Shown here piece by piece: positions 42,525 through 51,497 of a stretch of 64,000 nucleotides of DNA. This DNA is from Nocardioides cremeus (GTDB lineage: Bacteria; Actinomycetota; Actinomycetes; Propionibacteriales; Nocardioidaceae), in assembly GCF_030518195.1 (NCBI RefSeq), contig NZ_JAULSC010000001.1, positions 124,001 to 188,000 on the forward strand, in the 5' to 3' direction. The translations under genes and the position numbers were made by a program. Under the pieces are notes generated by a model. The model worked only from the letters and a program-made list of their open reading frames with translations. It searched no databases and had not been told where the DNA came from. How positions within the stretch are numbered: position 1 is the stretch's first letter; every line of letters starts with the position of its first letter.

Positions 42525-42621
42525 CGTCGTCCTTCCGTCCGTGGTCCAGGCGGTCTGGACCACATCGGCTCAACGACCCGACCGGGCCGGGGCTACGCCC
42601 GTCTCCCGACGACCCCGTCGC

Positions 42622-43485
42622 TCAGCTGAGCACGTCCTTGCGGCGGAACATCCAGAACGCCAGCCCCACGAAGACCAGCGTGTAGAGCACCGACCACAGG
42701 GTGCCCTGCACCAGGTCGTCCCAGACCACCTCGGCCCGCAGCAGCGAGAACCAGGCGCCCGCGTCGTGCAGCGGCAGCGCGTTGCGCAGCGAGCCGAGGT
42801 TGTCGATCTGGTCGAGGATCGCGGACACGATCGTCACCATCACCGCGCCGCCCACGGCCGCCAGCGGCGCGTCGGTGCGCACCCCCAGCGCGAAGGCGAT
42901 GGCGCCGACGGGCAGGAGGGTGATGACGAGGTACGCCGCGATCAGCGCCAGTCGTGGCCCGAAGGTCGCCCAGTCGAGGCTGCCGCCGCTGAGGCTGCGG
43001 AAGTCGGCCGGGCCGTAGAAGACCAGCCCGACCAGCAGCGACCAGCCGATCAGCGCCACCACCGCCACGGCGGTGCTCAGCAGGCCGATGACCAGCTTGC
43101 TGGCCAGCAGCCGCGCCCGCGGCACCGGCGCCAGCAGCAGGTAGCGCAGCGTCGACCACGACGCCTCCGAGGGCAGCGAGTCGCCCACGAACAGCGCGGC
43201 CAGCACGATCAGGAGGAACGACGAGGACACCGCGGTGGTGAAGATCGCGAAGTTGGCCGCGCCGCCGGTGGCCAGGTCGACCAGGCTGCCCTCGCTGGGG
43301 TCGCCGTCGCCGAGCGCGAAGGCGGCCACGATCACCAGCGGCAGCGCCAGCAGCAGCACGAACGACCACAGGGTCCGTCGGCGCGACAGCTGGCGGCGCA
43401 GCTCGGCGCGCAGCGACAGCGGCCGTCCGGGCAGGGTCGCCGTCGAGCCGGCGGTCGTGGAGCTGGCGGTCGTGGAGGGAGTCAT
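42622..43485 (-). CDS. ABC transporter permease (ABC-2 type)
   Basis: A 287-residue ABC-2-type permease with six probable membrane helices: about 39-58, 82-103, 130-155, 175-200, 205-228 and 262-280. The cytoplasmic N-terminus is Ser/Thr-rich. The start overlaps the stop of the upstream hydrolase-ATPase fusion by ATGA, so the two form one exporter. The substrate is unknown. Confidence 0.9.
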   Translation of the reverse strand: MTPSTTASSTTAGSTATLPGRPLSLRAELRRQLSRRRTLWSFVLLLALPLVIVAAFALGDGDPSEGSLVDLATGGAANFAIFTTAVSSSFLLIVLAALFVGDSLPSEASWSTLRYLLLAPVPRARLLASKLVIGLLSTAVAVVALIGWSLLVGLVFYGPADFRSLSGGSLDWATFGPRLALIAAYLVITLLPVGAIAFALGVRTDAPLAAVGGAVMVTIVSAILDQIDNLGSLRNALPLHDAGAWFSLLRAEVVWDDLVQGTLWSVLYTLVFVGLAFWMFRRKDVLS

Positions 43486-46241
43486 CGCGAACGCACCTGC
43501 CTGAGGTCGGGGTCGGAGCCGGAGGCCGCGGCGATCACGCCGAGGAAGACCTCCTCGAGCTGGCGGCGGCTGCTCACGCCGACCACGTCGGCGCCGCTGC
43601 CGGCGGCCGCGCGCACCACCTCGGCGCGAGCCAGGTCGGCGACGACCACCACGTGCGGCTCGTCGACGTCGGGCACGGACTCGACCTCGGTGACGCCCTC
43701 GAGGCCGCGCAGCGCGTCGGCCAGGACGTCCGGGTCGCTGCCCGGCGCCAGCGTCACCACGGTGGTGTCGGTGGAGTCGACCAGCTCGGCCACGGTGCCG
43801 GTGGTGACCACCCGGCCGGCGTGCATCACCACCACGTGCGAGCAGGTCAGCTCGACCTCGGCGAGCAGGTGGCTGGAGACGACCACGGTGCGGCCGGCGG
43901 CGGCGTACCGGGCCAGCACGGGCCGCAGCCCGGCGATCTGCGGCGGGTCGAGCCCGTTGGTCGGCTCGTCGAGCACCAGCACCTCGGGCAGCCCCAGCAT
44001 CGCCTGGGCGATCCCGAGCCGCTGGCGCATGCCGTGGCTGTAGGTGCGCACCGGACGCTCGACCGCGCCGCCCAGCGCCGCGATCTCGAGGACCTCCTCG
44101 TAGCCGGCCTCGGCCTGGTCGCGGCCGGTGGCGGCCCAGTAGGCCTCGAGGTTGGCGCGGCCGCTGAGGTGCGGCAGGAACCCCGGCCCCTCGATCAGCG
44201 CCCCCACGCGCGCCAGCACCGGCGTGCCCGGACCGACCCGGCGCCCCAGCACGTGCACCTGCCCGGAGTCGGGTGCGATCAGGCCCATCACCATCCGCAG
44301 CGTCGTGGTCTTGCCGGCGCCGTTGGGGCCCAGCAGGCCCACGACCTGCCCGCGCTCGGCGCGCCACGACACGTCGTCGACGGCGCGGTGGCCGTCGGCG
44401 TACGTCTTGACCAGCCTCTCGACCACCAGCGGCACGTCGGCCAGGTCGGGGTCGACGGGGCCGTGGCTGCGGCGTCGGCCCACCAGCGCCGCGAGCAGCA
44501 GCCCGAGAGCCACGACGCCGATCGCGACCAGCAGGCCCACGACCTCGTCGTCGAGGCCGCCGCCGTCGGTGGCCAGCACCTCGGCGCCGTCGACCGCGGG
44601 CAGCCGCAGGTCGCTGGCCTGCACCAGGTCGGCGCGGGCGGTGCGCGGGGCGGCGTACGTCTGGTCGGTCGAGGTCACCAGCACCCGCAGCCGCGAGCCG
44701 ACGGGCACCTCCCACGTGCCGCCCGGCAGCGCCACCTCGACGACGGTCTCCTCGCCCGGCGTGGTGGCCACGGTGACCGGGGCGACCAGGCGCCGCGCCA
44801 GCTCGGGGACGCCGTTGACGACCTGCCACAGGCTCAGGAACAGGGTGCTGCTGCGCCCGGTCGAGGTGACGGTGAGGCGCACCCGCGGCGAGCCGACGAC
44901 GGTGCGGGCCTCGTCGAGCTCGGCGGTGTCGAAGGAGGCTGACTGGCCCGGCAGGGCCGCCAACGGGTAGGTCGAGACCACGTCGCTGAACTCGTCGACC
45001 GCCCCGCCGGTCGACGGCACCGCGGTGATCGACTGGGGCTCGCCGCCCGGCGGGTTGGCCACGGGCTGCGCCTCGCCCTCGAGCGAGAGCGACTCGTACG
45101 TCGTCGAGCCGGGGTCGTCGGTGCTCTGCACGGTCGAGGCGTCCTGGCCGCGGCTGCGCGGCAGCACCCAGCTGAACGCCGGGATCGGCAGGTCGGTGGC
45201 CTCGTCGACCCCGGGGCCGCGCAGGTAGTGCTCGAGCCACGGCTCGATGGTCGCGGTGTCGGCCTCCAGGGAGCCGCCGAGGTCGTCGTGGCCGCCGTCG
45301 CTCCAGCGCACCGCGACCGGCGTGCCCTGCTCGCGCAGCACCTCCGCGGTGGCCTCGGCCTGGTCGACGCCGAAGAGCGTGTCGGCCATGCCCTGCACCA
45401 GGTACGTCGGGGCGTCGAGGTCGTCGAGCAGCGGCGCCGGGCTGTGCTCGCCCAGCAGGTCCAGCAGCGCGGGGCTGGGCTCCCCGGTCTCCGTGGCCTC
45501 GAGGAACAGCCGGCACACCTCGGGGGCGAACCGCCCGCAGACGGCGCCGGCCGCGGGCGCCCGGCCCGACGTCCGCCCCAGCACCTCGCCCATGCCCTGG
45601 GCGGCGGTGGAGAGGAAGAACCGCGACGCCCACAGCTGCTTGAACGGTCCCGGGAGGTCGCTGTCGCGCACCGACTGGGGGAAGAACGACTCGGCCAGGT
45701 CGTGCCAGGTGATGGCCGCGACCACGGTGTCGACGCGGGGGTCGGTGGCGGCGGTCATCAGCGACACCGCGCCGCCGTACGACGCCCCGACGAGGCCGAC
45801 GCGCGGGTCGCCGTCGGCGTCGGTGACGACGTCGTCGCGCTCGGCGAGCACGTCGACCAGCGCCCGGGCGTCGGCGATCTCGTAGTCGGGGTCGGCCAGG
45901 TGGATGCGCCCGCCGGAGGCGCCGAAGCCGCGGGCGGTGTAGGTCAGCACCAGGTAGCCGTCGTCCGCCAGGTCGTCGGCCTGCTCGACCAGGTCGTCCT
46001 TGCTGCCGCCGAATCCGTGGGTGAGCAGCACCGCCGGGTGCGGGCCGTCGCCGTCGGGCACGAACACCGAGGTGTCGAGCTCGACCTCGGCGCCGCCGGG
46101 CTCGGGACCGACCGCGACCAGCGCCTCGGTGACCTCCACTCCGCCCGCCCCGGTCGCGGTCGCGGGAGAGAGCAGGGCCACCGGGGCGGCGAGGGCCAGG
46201 GCGAGGGCGCCCGCGAGGGCGGCAGTGGAGCGGGCGCGCAT
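43482..46241 (-). CDS. Fusion of exported X-Pro-peptidase-like alpha/beta hydrolase, membrane span and ABC-type ATPase
   Basis: About 919 residues. A signal peptide (1-30) leads to an alpha/beta hydrolase domain (about 35-330) with VGASYGGAVS (nucleophile) and SDGGHDD (His). A jelly-roll CocE/S15-type C-domain follows (about 345-545), then a membrane span (about 570-590, VVGLLVAIGVVALGLLLAALV). The cytoplasmic ABC ATPase (about 605-910) has Walker A GPNGAGKTTT, signature YSHGMRQRLG and Walker B VLVLDEPTNG. The chain therefore places a hydrolase outside and an ATPase inside. It overlaps the permease gene. Exporter coupled to external substrate hydrolysis is inference. Confidence 0.87.
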   Translation of the reverse strand: MRARSTAALAGALALALAAPVALLSPATATGAGGVEVTEALVAVGPEPGGAEVELDTSVFVPDGDGPHPAVLLTHGFGGSKDDLVEQADDLADDGYLVLTYTARGFGASGGRIHLADPDYEIADARALVDVLAERDDVVTDADGDPRVGLVGASYGGAVSLMTAATDPRVDTVVAAITWHDLAESFFPQSVRDSDLPGPFKQLWASRFFLSTAAQGMGEVLGRTSGRAPAAGAVCGRFAPEVCRLFLEATETGEPSPALLDLLGEHSPAPLLDDLDAPTYLVQGMADTLFGVDQAEATAEVLREQGTPVAVRWSDGGHDDLGGSLEADTATIEPWLEHYLRGPGVDEATDLPIPAFSWVLPRSRGQDASTVQSTDDPGSTTYESLSLEGEAQPVANPPGGEPQSITAVPSTGGAVDEFSDVVSTYPLAALPGQSASFDTAELDEARTVVGSPRVRLTVTSTGRSSTLFLSLWQVVNGVPELARRLVAPVTVATTPGEETVVEVALPGGTWEVPVGSRLRVLVTSTDQTYAAPRTARADLVQASDLRLPAVDGAEVLATDGGGLDDEVVGLLVAIGVVALGLLLAALVGRRRSHGPVDPDLADVPLVVERLVKTYADGHRAVDDVSWRAERGQVVGLLGPNGAGKTTTLRMVMGLIAPDSGQVHVLGRRVGPGTPVLARVGALIEGPGFLPHLSGRANLEAYWAATGRDQAEAGYEEVLEIAALGGAVERPVRTYSHGMRQRLGIAQAMLGLPEVLVLDEPTNGLDPPQIAGLRPVLARYAAAGRTVVVSSHLLAEVELTCSHVVVMHAGRVVTTGTVAELVDSTDTTVVTLAPGSDPDVLADALRGLEGVTEVESVPDVDEPHVVVVADLARAEVVRAAAGSGADVVGVSSRRQLEEVFLGVIAAASGSDPDLRQVRSR

Positions 46242-46273
46242 GCCGCCAGTCAACAGGGTGCCCCGTCACCACC

Positions 46274-46916
46274 GCCGTTGGTCGAGCAGTGACGAGCGCC
46301 AGCGAGGAGCGACGCCGAGACCCGGTGACCGACGTGCTCGCCGTACGCCGGGGGCCGCCCCGCCGTTGGTCGAGCAGTGACGAGCGCCAGCGAGGAGCGT
46401 CGCCGAGACCCGGTGAGGTGCCCGCCCGCCGTACGCCATGGACTCACTGGGTCTCGGCGTCGCTCGAGCCTTCGGCCCTCGCTGCTCGACCAACGGCGGT
46501 GCGCTCCGTCGGTCGAGCAGTGACGAGCGCCAGCGAGGAACGTCGCCGAGACCCGGTGAGTGACGTGCTCGCCGTACGCCATGGGGTGAGGGGGTCTCGG
46601 CGTCGCTCGAGCCTTCGGCCCTCGCTGCTCGACCAACGACCGCCGTTGGTCGAGCAGTGACGAGCGCCAGCGAGGAGCGTCGCCGAGACCCGGTGAGTGA
46701 CGTGCTCGCCGTACGCCATGGGGTGAGGGGGTCTCGGCGTCGCTCGAGCCTTCGGCCCTCGCTGCTCGACCAACGACCGCCGTTGGTCGAGCAGTGACGA
46801 GCGCCAGCGAGGAGCGTCGCCGAGACCCGGTGAGGTGCCCGCCCGCCGTACGCCGGGTTCTCGCGGGGTCTCGGCGTCGCTCGAGCCTTCGGCCCTCGCT
46901 GCTCGACCAACGGCGG
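46274..46916. repeat. Array of inverted repeats, 137-bp units
   Basis: Five left arms (GTTGGTCGAGCAGTGACGAG...) begin at 46277, 46365, 46508, 46645 and 46782. Four right arms (GGGTCTCGGCGTCGCTCGAG...CTCGACCAAC) begin at about 46449, 46592, 46729 and 46866. Each left arm except the first pairs with the following right arm, at least at its ends, across a spacer of about 40 bp. Units 3 and 4 are almost identical at a 137-bp spacing. Ends (GGTCGAG, CGAGACC) match the shorter repeats in the bkdC gene. It fills the 678-bp gap between two minus-strand genes; I see no gene in it. Confidence 0.9.
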
Positions 46917-46919
46917 GTG

Positions 46920-48392
46920 TCACTCGTAGCGGCGCACCCGCTCCTCGGGGCTGCCGGCGCCGCGGGTCAGCAGACCGGCCAGCTCGTGGGCGAGCACGGC
47001 GCCGACGCGGCGGCAGAACTCCTCGGGCTCCTCGGCGGCGTCGGGGTGCTCGGCCACGACGCGGTCGACGATGCCGGCCTCGTGCAGGTCGAGGGCCCGC
47101 ACCCGCTGCTGGCGCGCCATCTCGGGGGCGTGGTCGAGGTCGCGGTGCACGATCGCGCTGGCGCCCTCGGGCGGCAGCGGCGAGAGCCACGCGTGCTGGG
47201 CGGCCACCACCCGGTCGGCCGGCAGCAGCGCCAGCGCCCCGCCGCCGTTGCCCTCGCCGAGCATCAGGCTCAGCGTGGGCGCGTCGAGGGTGACCAGGTC
47301 GCCCAGGCAGCGGGCGATCTCGCCGGCCAGGCCGCCGTTCTCGGCGTTCACGCTCAGCGCCGCACCCTGGGTGTCGATGACGGTCAGCAGCGGCAGCCGC
47401 AGCTCGGAGGCCAGCCGCATCCCGCGCCGCGCCTCGCGCAGCGCCTCCGGTCCGAGCGGGTGCGCCTTGGTCTGGCCGCGCCGGTCCTGGCCGAGGAAGA
47501 CGCACGGCACGTCGCCGAAGCGCACCAGCGCGATCAGCAGCCCCGGGTCGGCCTCGCCCTGCCCGGTGCCGTTGAGCGGCACGACGTCGGAGGCGGCGTA
47601 GCGCAGCAGGCGGCGTACGCCGGGGCGCTCGGGGTCGCGCGAGCGGGTGACCGCCTCCCACGTGTCGACGTCGGGCACGGCGTCGTCGCCGGGGTCGGGC
47701 ACCTGGGCCATCTGCTCGCGCGGGGGCAGCATGATGTCGAGGGCGCGGTGCAGGATGTCGGCGATGTCCTGCGGGGCGACGACGGCGTCGATGATGCCGC
47801 GGGCGTAGAGGTTCTCCGAGGTCTGCACGTCCTCGGGGAAGTCCTCGCCGTAGAGCGCCTGGTAGACCCGCGGGCCCAGGAAGCCCACCAGCGCACCGGG
47901 CTCCGCGACCGTCACGTGGCCCAGCGAACCCCAGCTGGCCATCACGCCGCCGGTCGTGGGGTGGCGCAGATAGACCAGGTAGGGCAGCCCCGACGTCTTG
48001 TGCGCCATCACCGCCTCGGCGATGCGCACCATCTGCACGAACGCCGGCGTGCCCTCCTGCATCCGGGTGCCGCCGCTGATCGGGGCGGCCAGCAGCGGCA
48101 GCCCCTCCGCGGTGGCCCGCTTGATGGTGGCGACCAGCCGGTCGGCCGTGGCCCGCCCGATCGAGCCGGCCAGGAAGCCGAACTCGCCCAGCACCACTGC
48201 CACCCGGCGCCCGCGCAGCACGCCCTCGCCGGTCACCACCGCCTCGTCGGTGCCGGCCTTCTCGCGCGCCGCCGCGAGCTCGGCGCCGTACTGCTCGCTG
48301 ATCTCGCCGTACGCCGGCGCCTCGTCCCAGCTGCGCCACGACCCCTCGTCGAGCACGAGGTCGATGAGGTCGTGGGAGGTCAGCCGCGTCAT
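46920..48392 (-). CDS. Acyl-CoA carboxylase carboxyltransferase (fused beta/alpha type)
   Basis: A 490-residue carboxyltransferase with both crotonase-like halves. The N-terminal half contains EFGFLAGSIGRATADRLV and PISGGTRMQEGTPAFVQM. The C-terminal half contains VIDTQGAALSVNAENGG and MLGEGNGGGALALLPADRV. It lacks the zinc-finger of E. coli AccD. It transfers carboxyl from biotin to an acyl-CoA; acetyl- or propionyl-CoA cannot be decided. No biotin carboxylase gene is adjacent. ATG start, 11 nt from the epimerase gene end. Confidence 0.88.
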   Translation of the reverse strand: MTRLTSHDLIDLVLDEGSWRSWDEAPAYGEISEQYGAELAAAREKAGTDEAVVTGEGVLRGRRVAVVLGEFGFLAGSIGRATADRLVATIKRATAEGLPLLAAPISGGTRMQEGTPAFVQMVRIAEAVMAHKTSGLPYLVYLRHPTTGGVMASWGSLGHVTVAEPGALVGFLGPRVYQALYGEDFPEDVQTSENLYARGIIDAVVAPQDIADILHRALDIMLPPREQMAQVPDPGDDAVPDVDTWEAVTRSRDPERPGVRRLLRYAASDVVPLNGTGQGEADPGLLIALVRFGDVPCVFLGQDRRGQTKAHPLGPEALREARRGMRLASELRLPLLTVIDTQGAALSVNAENGGLAGEIARCLGDLVTLDAPTLSLMLGEGNGGGALALLPADRVVAAQHAWLSPLPPEGASAIVHRDLDHAPEMARQQRVRALDLHEAGIVDRVVAEHPDAAEEPEEFCRRVGAVLAHELAGLLTRGAGSPEERVRRYE

Positions 48393-48402
48393 GGTGCGAA
48401 GG

Positions 48403-49392
48403 CTAGGGCTCCCGGGGCAGCCGTGTGAGCACCTCTCGCTCCTCGGCCCGCGTCAACCCGGTGACCACCGCCTCCGGCGTCGCCCGCAGCCACGCCAGCG
48501 TGTCGGCGGCGGTCTCGGCGAGGGGACGGACGGTGAGCCCCGCGTCGCGCGAGGGGGTCCAGTCGTGCGCGAGCATGCCGTCGTACGCCGGTCGCGGCAG
48601 CCACAGCGGCAGCGAGCGCGGGCCCATCCACGGGGTCACCCCCGCCGCCGCGAGCGCCTCGTCGTCGACCCACCTCCAGCGCGGCGCTGCGCCGACCCCG
48701 GCGGCCACCTCGTCGAGCAGCCGGCCGAGCGGCACCGCGGGGCCGACCCCGTCGAAGACGCCGGTCAGGCCCCGTTCGGCGGCGTCGACCAGCCAGCCGG
48801 CCAGGTCGCGCACGTCGATGACCTGCACCTGGTCGTCGGGTGACCCGCCGGCCAGCACCGCCTCCCCGTCACCGACCTCGTCGAGCCGCGCGGGCCAGTA
48901 GGTGAAGCGACCGGTGGGGTCGCCGGGCCCGACGATCAGCCCGGGCCGCACCACGAGGGCCTGGCCCGCCTCGTCGAGCACCGCCTGCTCGCAGGCGGCC
49001 TTCATCGGACCGTAGGCCTCGGGCTCCTCGTGCAGGTCGGCGTCGTCTCGGGGCTCGCGCAGCGGCAGGGTGCCGGGGCGCCCGCCGCGGGTGGTGTCGT
49101 CGGCGTAGACGTTGATCGAGGACACGAAGGTCCAGTGCGCGCCGGGCCACGTCGCGACCGCCGCCCGCACCCACGAGGGCGTGCGGGCCACGTCGACCAC
49201 GGCGTCGTACGCCGTCGAGGTGAGCTCGTCGGGCAGCCCGGCGACCCGGTCGACCGCGACGTGCCGCACGCCCTCGGGCACCGCGCCCGAGGAGCCGCGG
49301 CAGGCCGCCGTGACCTCGTGGCCGCGGGCGGCCGCCTCGACCGCCACCGCCCGCGACAGGAAGACCGAGCCGCCCAGCACCAGGAACCGCAT
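48403..49392 (-). CDS. NAD-dependent epimerase/dehydratase family protein
   Basis: A 329-residue extended-SDR-like protein. The Rossmann motif is FLVLGGSVFLSRAVA (residues 3-17) and the catalytic region is SSINVYADD ... EAYGPMKAACEQ, with the YxxxK pattern at YGPMK. Relatives are annotated as reductases or sugar epimerases of unknown substrate. There is no SD sequence. It lies between the carboxyltransferase and M1 peptidase genes, all on the minus strand. Confidence 0.88.
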   Translation of the reverse strand: MRFLVLGGSVFLSRAVAVEAAARGHEVTAACRGSSGAVPEGVRHVAVDRVAGLPDELTSTAYDAVVDVARTPSWVRAAVATWPGAHWTFVSSINVYADDTTRGGRPGTLPLREPRDDADLHEEPEAYGPMKAACEQAVLDEAGQALVVRPGLIVGPGDPTGRFTYWPARLDEVGDGEAVLAGGSPDDQVQVIDVRDLAGWLVDAAERGLTGVFDGVGPAVPLGRLLDEVAAGVGAAPRWRWVDDEALAAAGVTPWMGPRSLPLWLPRPAYDGMLAHDWTPSRDAGLTVRPLAETAADTLAWLRATPEAVVTGLTRAEEREVLTRLPREP

Positions 49393-49411
49393 GGGGTCAG
49401 CCTCGCACCCG

Positions 49412-50887
49412 CTACCCCCGAGCCGGCGTGACTTCCCCGAGCAACCAGTCGTCGAAGAACCCGGCGAGGTCGCGCCCGGAGCGCTCCGACCACCAGGCGG
49501 TGATCTCGTCGTAGGACGACGTGGCGTTCTGGTGCTCGGCCGGCCAGGCTCGCACCAGCTCGAGGAACAGCTCGTCGCCGAGGTCGCGGCGCAGCTCGTG
49601 CCACATCAGGGCGGGGCCGTAGTAGATGTTGGACTCGCCGAAGGTGGCCGGGTCGTAGTCGGCGGGCGGGCCGGCGGCGGCGCGCTCCTCGTCCTCGAAG
49701 GAGGCCCAGTAGTCCATCAGCTGCTCGAGCGTGTAGTCCTCCTGCTCGGCCTCCCACATGCCCTGCAGGTACATCGCCATGCCCTCGTTCATCCACACGT
49801 CGCGCCAGTCCGAGGGCGTCACGTCGTCGCCGTACCAGTGGTGCGCGAGCTCGTGGACGACCACGGCGGGCGAGGTGGTGTAGTCGGTCATCCCGAGCGT
49901 GATCATGGTCTGGGTCTCCATGCCGCTCTCGCTGTCGACGAGCAGGATGCCGAGGGTGTCGAAGGGGTAGGGGCCCAGGATCTCCTCGAGCCACGCCAGC
50001 CCCTCGGGGGTCGGGGCCAGGGCGCGTGCGAGGCGCTGCCGCTCGCGCGGCACCCAGTACTGGATCGGCACCCCGCTGGCCGACTCGTCCTCGGTGAGCA
50101 CGTAGTCGCCGGTCGCGATCGTCATCAGGTACGACGCCGCCGGCTCGGCCAGGTGCCAGGTCGTGGTGCGCAGCCCGTCGGCCTCGGTGGTGTCGACGAG
50201 CTCGCCGTTGGCGATGCCGGTGAACGGCTCGGGCACCGTCACCGCGATGTCGTAGAGCGCCTTGTCGGAGGGGTGGTCGTTGACGGCGTACCATGTGTAG
50301 GCGCCGTGCGGCTCCTGCATGGTCCAGGTCGAGCCGTCGGGCATCGTGGTCCAGCCGTTGGTGGCGAAGTCGCCGCGGGTGGTGGGCGCGGGCACCGGCA
50401 GCGGGGTGCCCTCGAAGTCGAGCGCGAGCTCGTAGCGCTCGTCGGCCTCCACGTCGGCGACCACCACCAGGTCCTTGCCCTCGTGGCGGAAGTCGACCTC
50501 CTCGCCGTCGACCAGCACCGAGCCGACCCGCAGCTCGGGACTCAGGTCGAGCTGCAGCTCGTCGTCGTCCTCGGTCGAGCGCAGCAGCAGCACCTGGCGA
50601 CCGGTGAGCACCTCCGCGTCGGGATCCCAGGCCAGGTCGAGGTCGTAGTGCAGCGCGTCCACGCCCGGGTCGCCGATGCGCGGGTAGACCGAGTCCTCGA
50701 CCGGCTCGTTGAGCGCGACGTCGAGTGCCGGGTCGTCCACGCCGTCGTACGCCGCCTCCGCGGCCGCGGCCGGCACCACGAGGGCCGGTGCCCCGGCGCC
50801 GGCGGGCCGCTCGAGCAGCGGCTCCTCGGTCGCGCCCGAGCACGCGGCGAGCGCGAGCAGCGGCACGCCCAGCAGCGCGCGCCTCAC
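49412..50887 (-). CDS. M1-family zinc metallopeptidase lipoprotein
   Basis: A 491-residue lipoprotein. The lipobox is LLALAAC (Cys about residue 16), followed by an Ala/Pro linker and a short M1 aminopeptidase-type protein. The beta-saddle domain is at about 70-240. The catalytic domain carries VVHELAHHWYGDD and the third zinc ligand in NEGMAMY. The substrate motif GAMEN is altered to SGMET. It should trim peptides at the outer face of the membrane. GTG start overlapping the ECF sigma factor stop (GTGA), so the two are made together. Confidence 0.92.
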   Translation of the reverse strand: MRRALLGVPLLALAACSGATEEPLLERPAGAGAPALVVPAAAAEAAYDGVDDPALDVALNEPVEDSVYPRIGDPGVDALHYDLDLAWDPDAEVLTGRQVLLLRSTEDDDELQLDLSPELRVGSVLVDGEEVDFRHEGKDLVVVADVEADERYELALDFEGTPLPVPAPTTRGDFATNGWTTMPDGSTWTMQEPHGAYTWYAVNDHPSDKALYDIAVTVPEPFTGIANGELVDTTEADGLRTTTWHLAEPAASYLMTIATGDYVLTEDESASGVPIQYWVPRERQRLARALAPTPEGLAWLEEILGPYPFDTLGILLVDSESGMETQTMITLGMTDYTTSPAVVVHELAHHWYGDDVTPSDWRDVWMNEGMAMYLQGMWEAEQEDYTLEQLMDYWASFEDEERAAAGPPADYDPATFGESNIYYGPALMWHELRRDLGDELFLELVRAWPAEHQNATSSYDEITAWWSERSGRDLAGFFDDWLLGEVTPARG

Positions 50888-51462
50888 GCGTCGTCCCCGC
50901 GCAGCAGCGGGCGGGCCAGCCGCCGGCCGTGGTGGATCTGGGCCTTGACGGTGCCCAGCGGGAGGCCGAGCAGGCTGGCGATCTCGTCGTAGGGCAGGCC
51001 GTAGACGTCGCGCAGCAGCAGCGGCTCGACCAGCTGGGGGTGCTCGCGCTCGAGCGTCTCCATCGCCTCGAGCAGGTCGAGGCGGGTGCCGGCGATGACG
51101 CTGGTGGTGCGGGGGTCGGGGCGCTCGAGGCGTCCGCCGCCCTCGGCCTGCGGGTCGGCGGGCACGGCCTGGTTCTTCATCCGGCGGTAGGTGGAGCGGG
51201 CGCTGTTGACCGCGACCGCGTGCATCCAGGTGGTGAAGCGCCCGCGCCCGGCCCAGCCGCCGATCTTGCCGGCGATGTTGATCAGCGCCTCCTGGCAGGC
51301 GTCCTCGGCGTCGGCGGAGTGCGGCAGCACGCCCTGGCAGACGCGCAGCGCCCGCGGCCGGACCGCGGTCAGCAGCTCCTCGAGGGCAGTGCGGTCCCCG
51401 GCCTGCGCCCGTCGGGCCAGGTCGTCGATCTGGTCGGCGTCGTACGCCTCCGGTGCGCCCAC
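50884..51462 (-). CDS. ECF RNA polymerase sigma factor
   Basis: A 192-residue ECF sigma factor. Region 2 is at about residues 25-95 (SADAEDACQEALINIAGKIG, RFTTWMHAVAVNSARSTYRR) and region 4 at about 130-185 (LPYDEIASLLGLPLGTVKAQI). The GTG has GGGAGA 5 nt upstream. No anti-sigma gene follows; instead an M1 peptidase lipoprotein gene overlaps it. The start faces the Ser/Thr kinase gene across 35 bp, so the two promoters overlap. Confidence 0.93.
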   Translation of the reverse strand: MGAPEAYDADQIDDLARRAQAGDRTALEELLTAVRPRALRVCQGVLPHSADAEDACQEALINIAGKIGGWAGRGRFTTWMHAVAVNSARSTYRRMKNQAVPADPQAEGGGRLERPDPRTTSVIAGTRLDLLEAMETLEREHPQLVEPLLLRDVYGLPYDEIASLLGLPLGTVKAQIHHGRRLARPLLRGDDA

Positions 51463-51497
51463 TGGTCTCCCTTTACTCGATGGCCCATCATGCCTGG

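Noticed and set aside
46266..46910. Several overlapping open frames of 100-214 codons inside the repeat array
   Set aside because: They arise because inverted GC-rich repeats lack stops in many frames on both strands. The peptides repeat with the DNA unit and have no RBS or family resemblance.
46274..46916. Possible CRISPR array
   Set aside because: Units are about 137 bp and inverted, spacers are similar to each other rather than unique, and no cas genes are near.
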